This document shows positions 13,976-17,415 of a stretch of 17,415 bases of DNA, piece by piece. A program made the translations under genes and the position numbers. This DNA is from Phycisphaerales bacterium UBA1845 (GTDB taxonomy: Bacteria; Planctomycetota; Phycisphaerae; UBA1845): contig DDIR01000001.1 of NCBI GenBank assembly GCA_002338715.1, positions 666 to 18,080 on the forward strand, written 5' to 3'. Within the stretch, counting starts at the first letter, position 1, and each line of letters starts with the position of its first letter. The notes below the pieces were generated by a model, which saw only the letters and a list, made by a program, of their open reading frames with translations, made no database searches and was not told where the DNA came from.

Positions 13976-16594
13976 ATGGCTGACACGACCTCGGATTTTC
14001 CGCAGGAAAATATTGTTAATCAGTCGCTCATCGAGGAGATGAAAGGGTCGTATCTGACCTACTCGATGAGCGTCATCATGGCCCGCGCCCTGCCCGACGC
14101 GCGGGACGGTTTGAAGCCTTCGCAGCGGCGCATCCTCGTCGCGATGAATGACCTCAACCTCGGACCGCGTTCGGCATTTCGTAAGTGTGCCAAGATCAGC
14201 GGCGATACCTCGGGCAACTATCACCCTCACGGCGACCAGGTCATCTATCCGACCATGGTCCGCCTGGGCCAACCCTGGAACATGAGCCAGGTGCTCATCG
14301 ACAAGCAGGGCAACTGGGGTTCGATCGATGGCGATCCGCCGGCAGCGATGCGATACACCGAAGCGCGGCTTCACGGCGCAGCGATGGAGATGCTGGCCGA
14401 CCTTGAGTTTGAAACGGTCGATGTCGAGCCCAACTTCGACAACACCCGCACCGAACCCACGGTGCTCCCCAGCAAGTTCCCGAACCTTCTGGTTAACGGT
14501 GGAAGCGGAATCGCGGTCGGGATGGCCACCAACATGGCCCCCCACAACGTGACCGAAGTCTGCAACGCCATCATCGCGGTGATCGACAATCCCAACATTT
14601 CGATCGCGGAGTTGATTGAGATTATTCCCGGTCCGGACTTTCCGACCGGTGGCGAGATTTGTGGGCGGCGCGGCATCCTCGACGCGTACATGCACGGTAA
14701 GGGCCAAGTCATGGTCCGCGGCAAGGTGCACGTTGAAGAGGGTCGCGGTGGTAAGGAAACGCTGGTCATCACCGAGGTTCCGTACCAGGTGCTGCGAAGT
14801 TCGATCACCGAACGGGCAGCGGCAGCGGTCAAGGGCGGGCTGATCAAAGACGTCGCGTCGATCAACGACGCTTCCGACCGCAAGCACGAGATTCGCATCG
14901 AAATCGAGCTGCGCAAGGGGGCGAATGCCGATGTGGTGATGAATCAGCTTTATCAGTACACCCCACTGCAAAGCAATTTCAATATTTCCAACACGGCGCT
15001 CGTCGATCGCAAACCGCAATCGTTGACGCTGCGACGGATGATCGATGTTTACATTCGCCATCGCCGCGACGTGATCCGTCGTCGCACGCAGTTCTTGTTG
15101 CAGCGGGCCAAACAGAAGGCGCACATCCAGGAAGCGTTGATTCTGGCGATCGGCGACATCGACGGCATCATCGAAACGATCAAGAAATCGCCCGATTCGG
15201 CCACCGCGAAAGAGCGCTTGATGGAGCGGCCTTTGACGCTGACCGAAGCCGACACGCTGCGCCACCTGCTGCCGGAATCGTTCATCGAGCGGTTTGGCGA
15301 TGCGAACAAGCCGCACTACCTGACGGCTGTCCAGGCGCAGGCGATTCTGGTGATGCAGCTTCAGAAGCTGACCGGTCTGGAAATCGAAAAGTTGGCTGGC
15401 GATTACACGAAGCTCGTCGAGCAGATCGCCGATTACGAAGGTATTCTTTCCGACGATGCGTTGGTGTTCGACATCATCCGCGAGGATCTCTACGAGATTC
15501 GCGACAAGTTCGGCACGCCGCGTCGCACGACCATCACCGAAGCCGTCGGTGATTTCAGCGTCGAGGAATTGATTCCCGATGAGCAGGTCGTCGTGACGAT
15601 TTCGCACGAGGGGTACATCAAGCGCACCGACACCGACAGCTATCGCAAGCAGGGTCGCGGTGGTCGCGGAGTGCGCGGTGGCAACACCAAAGACGGCGAC
15701 TTCATCGAACACTTGTTCGTGGTCAACACGCACGATTACATGCTGTTCTTTACGAATCGTGGCAGGGTTTATTGGGCGCGGGTGTTTGATATTCCGGCTG
15801 GTGCGCGGACTGCACGCGGGCGCTCGATCGCCAATCTGGTCAACATGCAGGAAGGCGAAGAGCATCGGGCGGTTCTGCCGGTCAAGGAATTCGAAGAAAA
15901 ATACGTCTTCTTCGCGACGGCAGAAGGCAAGGTCAAGAAAACCGCGCTCGGTGCATTCAGCCGGCCACGGTCCAACGGCATCATCGCGATTGTGCTGAAT
16001 CCGTCGGATGCGCTGATCGGTGTCGAGATGACCGACGGCGATCATGAGATCGTGCTCGCCAGTCGAGACGGGATGGCCGTCCGCTTCAAAGAGGACGATG
16101 TCCGCGTGATGGGTCGTTCGGCGGCTGGCGTTCGCGGTATGGCGCTGAGCAAGGACGATTGCGTCGTCGATATGATTGCGATTCGTCCGGGGGCATCGGT
16201 GCTGACGGTTTGCGAAAACGGTTTTGGCAAGCGGACGAACATCGACGAGTATCGATTGACGAAGCGCGGCGGTAAGGGCGTGATCAACATCAAGGTCACC
16301 GATCGCAACGGCAGCGTTGTCGCGATGAAAGCCGTCAACGATGACGACGAGCTGATGTTTATCACGCAGGACGGCATCATGCTGCGGACTGACCTGGCTG
16401 AGGTTCGCGAGATTGGCCGGGCGACGCAGGGCGTGCGGTTGATCAAGACCAACGATGACGACAAAGTCGTCGCGGTGGCGCGGATCGTTCCGGAGGAAGA
16501 CAAGTCCGAGGACGGAAAGTCAGCCGACCAGCCATCCGGCCCGGGGGCTGACGCCGGTGATGCGGAAGGGGCTGGCGACGAGGCTGAGGCGTGA
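13976..16594 (+). CDS. gyrA: DNA gyrase subunit A
   Basis: This 872-aa protein is a complete GyrA, the DNA-breaking and rejoining subunit of the A2B2 enzyme that introduces negative supercoils. The N-terminal region has SYLTYSMSVIMARALPDARDGLKPSQRR, GNYHPHGD, and AMRYTEARL with catalytic Tyr127 and neighbouring Arg126. The C-terminal beta-pinwheel (from about residue 520) carries the GyrA box QGRGGRG at 559-565, which marks gyrase rather than topoisomerase IV, and further RGGKG-type blade motifs. An acidic tail of about 30 residues ends the protein. The quinolone-resistance region reads HGDQVIYPT, so the positions of E. coli Ser83 and Asp87 are Gln88 and Pro92. GGAG lies 11 bases before the ATG. 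No gyrB is present in this window. Confidence 0.98.
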   Translation: MADTTSDFPQENIVNQSLIEEMKGSYLTYSMSVIMARALPDARDGLKPSQRRILVAMNDLNLGPRSAFRKCAKISGDTSGNYHPHGDQVIYPTMVRLGQPWNMSQVLIDKQGNWGSIDGDPPAAMRYTEARLHGAAMEMLADLEFETVDVEPNFDNTRTEPTVLPSKFPNLLVNGGSGIAVGMATNMAPHNVTEVCNAIIAVIDNPNISIAELIEIIPGPDFPTGGEICGRRGILDAYMHGKGQVMVRGKVHVEEGRGGKETLVITEVPYQVLRSSITERAAAAVKGGLIKDVASINDASDRKHEIRIEIELRKGANADVVMNQLYQYTPLQSNFNISNTALVDRKPQSLTLRRMIDVYIRHRRDVIRRRTQFLLQRAKQKAHIQEALILAIGDIDGIIETIKKSPDSATAKERLMERPLTLTEADTLRHLLPESFIERFGDANKPHYLTAVQAQAILVMQLQKLTGLEIEKLAGDYTKLVEQIADYEGILSDDALVFDIIREDLYEIRDKFGTPRRTTITEAVGDFSVEELIPDEQVVVTISHEGYIKRTDTDSYRKQGRGGRGVRGGNTKDGDFIEHLFVVNTHDYMLFFTNRGRVYWARVFDIPAGARTARGRSIANLVNMQEGEEHRAVLPVKEFEEKYVFFATAEGKVKKTALGAFSRPRSNGIIAIVLNPSDALIGVEMTDGDHEIVLASRDGMAVRFKEDDVRVMGRSAAGVRGMALSKDDCVVDMIAIRPGASVLTVCENGFGKRTNIDEYRLTKRGGKGVINIKVTDRNGSVVAMKAVNDDDELMFITQDGIMLRTDLAEVREIGRATQGVRLIKTNDDDKVVAVARIVPEEDKSEDGKSADQPSGPGADAGDAEGAGDEAEA

Positions 16595-16678
16595 TTTGGC
16601 GGCGTTTTTGGGTATTGCCAGGTGAGATTTCCCCGGTTTTTTCTGGAATTAGGGGTGAACTGGAAGCTTGGTCGACGA

Positions 16679-16684
16679 TATAAA
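16679..16684 (+). promoter_or_regulatory. Candidate -10 element for the small secreted protein gene
   Basis: TATAAA (5/6) lies 106 bp before the ATG at 16785. The -35 at 17-18 bp spacing is poor (TGAACT or GTGAAC), so this is a weak call. Confidence 0.3.
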
Positions 16685-16784
16685 GCAATGCAGCCCGGTG
16701 GAGATGTTGTAGGGTTTAAGGCGGCTGGGCCGGTTTTAGGCTGACGGTTTTGGATGTGGATGGTTTGCTCGAAGGAGTGATGCG

Positions 16785-17228
16785 ATGCGATTTTTGAAGG
16801 CGATGGTTTTGGTTCTGGGGCTTGGATTGTTCGCGTCGGAAGCGAATGCTCAGCGGGCTCAGATTGTGGGCGATGATGTCACGCCGGCCATCCAAGCGCC
16901 TTGGAACACCGCATCACCGGGTGTGATGGCCCTTCGTTCGCCGGGCAATGTGGTTGCCGGTGCACGCGCCGATTTCAACACGCGTCACAACCAGACGATC
17001 GATCGCATCCGCACCGGTCCGGACATCACCGAAATCGAACCGGAACTGACGCTGGAGCAGGAAGTCAAAATCGAAGTGATCAACACGCTGTTTACGAACC
17101 TCAATGCAGCGCTGACGCTTTTGAACAATGCGATCCGCATCAATGCCGGACTCGATCCGCAACTGCCAAGTGATGTTGGCGGGTTGACCGACCTGCTTGG
17201 GAATATCAGCGGACCGACCGGCACATAA
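16785..17228 (+). CDS. Small secreted protein of unknown function
   Basis: This 147-aa protein begins with a strong signal peptide, MRFLKAMVLVLGLGLFASEANA, and a classic ANA-Q cleavage site at residues 22/23, leaving a mature protein of about 125 residues. The mature part has a disordered, Pro/Gly-rich start, then a likely helix from about 87 to 119 (LTLEQEVKIEVINTLFTNLN onwards) rich in Leu, Asn and Ala, and a Gly/Pro tail. No cysteine is present and no family is recognised. AAGGAG (16772-16777), the best ribosome binding site in the window, sits 7 bases before the ATG. A strong terminator follows 29 bp after the stop codon, so the gene looks like a monocistronic, well-expressed unit. Confidence 0.82.
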   Translation: MRFLKAMVLVLGLGLFASEANAQRAQIVGDDVTPAIQAPWNTASPGVMALRSPGNVVAGARADFNTRHNQTIDRIRTGPDITEIEPELTLEQEVKIEVINTLFTNLNAALTLLNNAIRINAGLDPQLPSDVGGLTDLLGNISGPTGT

Positions 17229-17257
17229 GGTTGATGCACGCGACTGAAAGACTTTTC

Positions 17258-17285
17258 AAACCCAGGTCGGCACCTGGGTTTTTTT
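17258..17285 (+). terminator. Intrinsic terminator
   Basis: AAACCCAGGT (17258-17267) and ACCTGGGTTT (17272-17281) form a perfect 10-bp stem with a CGGC tetraloop, running into seven T (17279-17285). It ends the small secreted protein gene. The A-run before the stem may let it work on both strands. Confidence 0.93.
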
Positions 17286-17298
17286 GTGCGCGAAGGGT

Positions 17299-17411
17299 CT
17301 ATAGCGAGTTTTATCCAAGCGTAGCGTTTGGCTTGTCCACTCTTTGCAGCACGGGTGCCGGTACTCACCTGGATTGACTTCGTTTTGCCCCTGGATTCCC
17401 GCCTGCGCGGG
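17299..17411 (-). repeat. Dispersed intergenic repeat, right copy (inverted)
   Basis: Read on the minus strand this is the partner of 1-113, aligned without gaps. Conserved blocks include the palindrome head, GGGAATCCAGGGG, AAGTCA, AGTGG, ACGC, TTGGAT and TCGC-ATAG. The intact palindrome ATTCCCGC-CTGC-GCGGGAAT spans 17395-17414. The element begins just past the terminator of the small secreted protein gene. Confidence 0.75.
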
Positions 17412-17415
17412 AATG

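Noticed and set aside
13910..16045. 711-aa minus-strand reading frame opposite gyrA
   Set aside because: It is unusually long but lies antisense to an unmistakable gyrA; its composition (rich in Arg, Asp, Val, His) is what the complement of GC-biased codons gives, and no family is visible.

Overview
The window reads as a chromosomal segment of a free-living Gram-negative bacterium with moderately high GC. Blocks I counted by hand gave 37/60 GC in ppc and gyrA and 30-33/60 in the small genes at 4.5-6.2 kb. The mixture of a DusB-type tRNA-dihydrouridine synthase with the 'RCRGG' loop, a GyrA with unusual quinolone-pocket residues, secreted hypothetical proteins and many intergenic palindromes suggests Planctomycetota or a relative. 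That placement is inference; there is no rRNA or other phylogenetic anchor.

Layout. A kptA gene (RNA 2'-phosphotransferase, minus strand, 146-694) is divergent from ppc (PEP carboxylase, 1001-3751). Ppc begins a co-directional run: a class I O-methyltransferase (3778-4461), a DUF695-RraB fusion (4495-5256), an unrecognised 151-aa protein (5350-5805) and a cREC-type variant receiver protein (5824-6249). A 645-bp non-coding, palindrome-rich stretch follows (6250-6894), with three compound hairpins and an inverted pair of dRS3/REP-like repeats. Next come two minus-strand genes, a DusB-like synthase (6895-7950) and a GT39-like membrane glycosyltransferase (8020-9624). The rest is plus strand: a long-chain polyprenyl diphosphate synthase (9847-10866), a 23-bp perfect inverted repeat with 22-bp tandem repeats, a secreted charged protein (11166-12458), a probable TIM-barrel protein (12575-13738), gyrA (13976-16594) and a 147-aa secreted protein with its own RBS and terminator (16785-17228).

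Relationships. Most of the window is housekeeping: anaplerosis, isoprenoid chain synthesis, tRNA modification and DNA supercoiling. The most accessory-looking part is 4495-6249, where an RraB-like RNase E regulator domain and a receiver-like domain tied by prediction to RNA cyclic-phosphate processing sit in one likely transcript with an unknown protein. KptA, also an RNA-end/2'-phosphate enzyme, lies 3.8 kb upstream of that trio on the other strand. An RNA-damage or RNA-decay theme is possible but unproven. The two ends of the window carry inverted copies of one roughly 113-bp dispersed repeat, each headed by the same REP-like palindrome found in the middle of the window.
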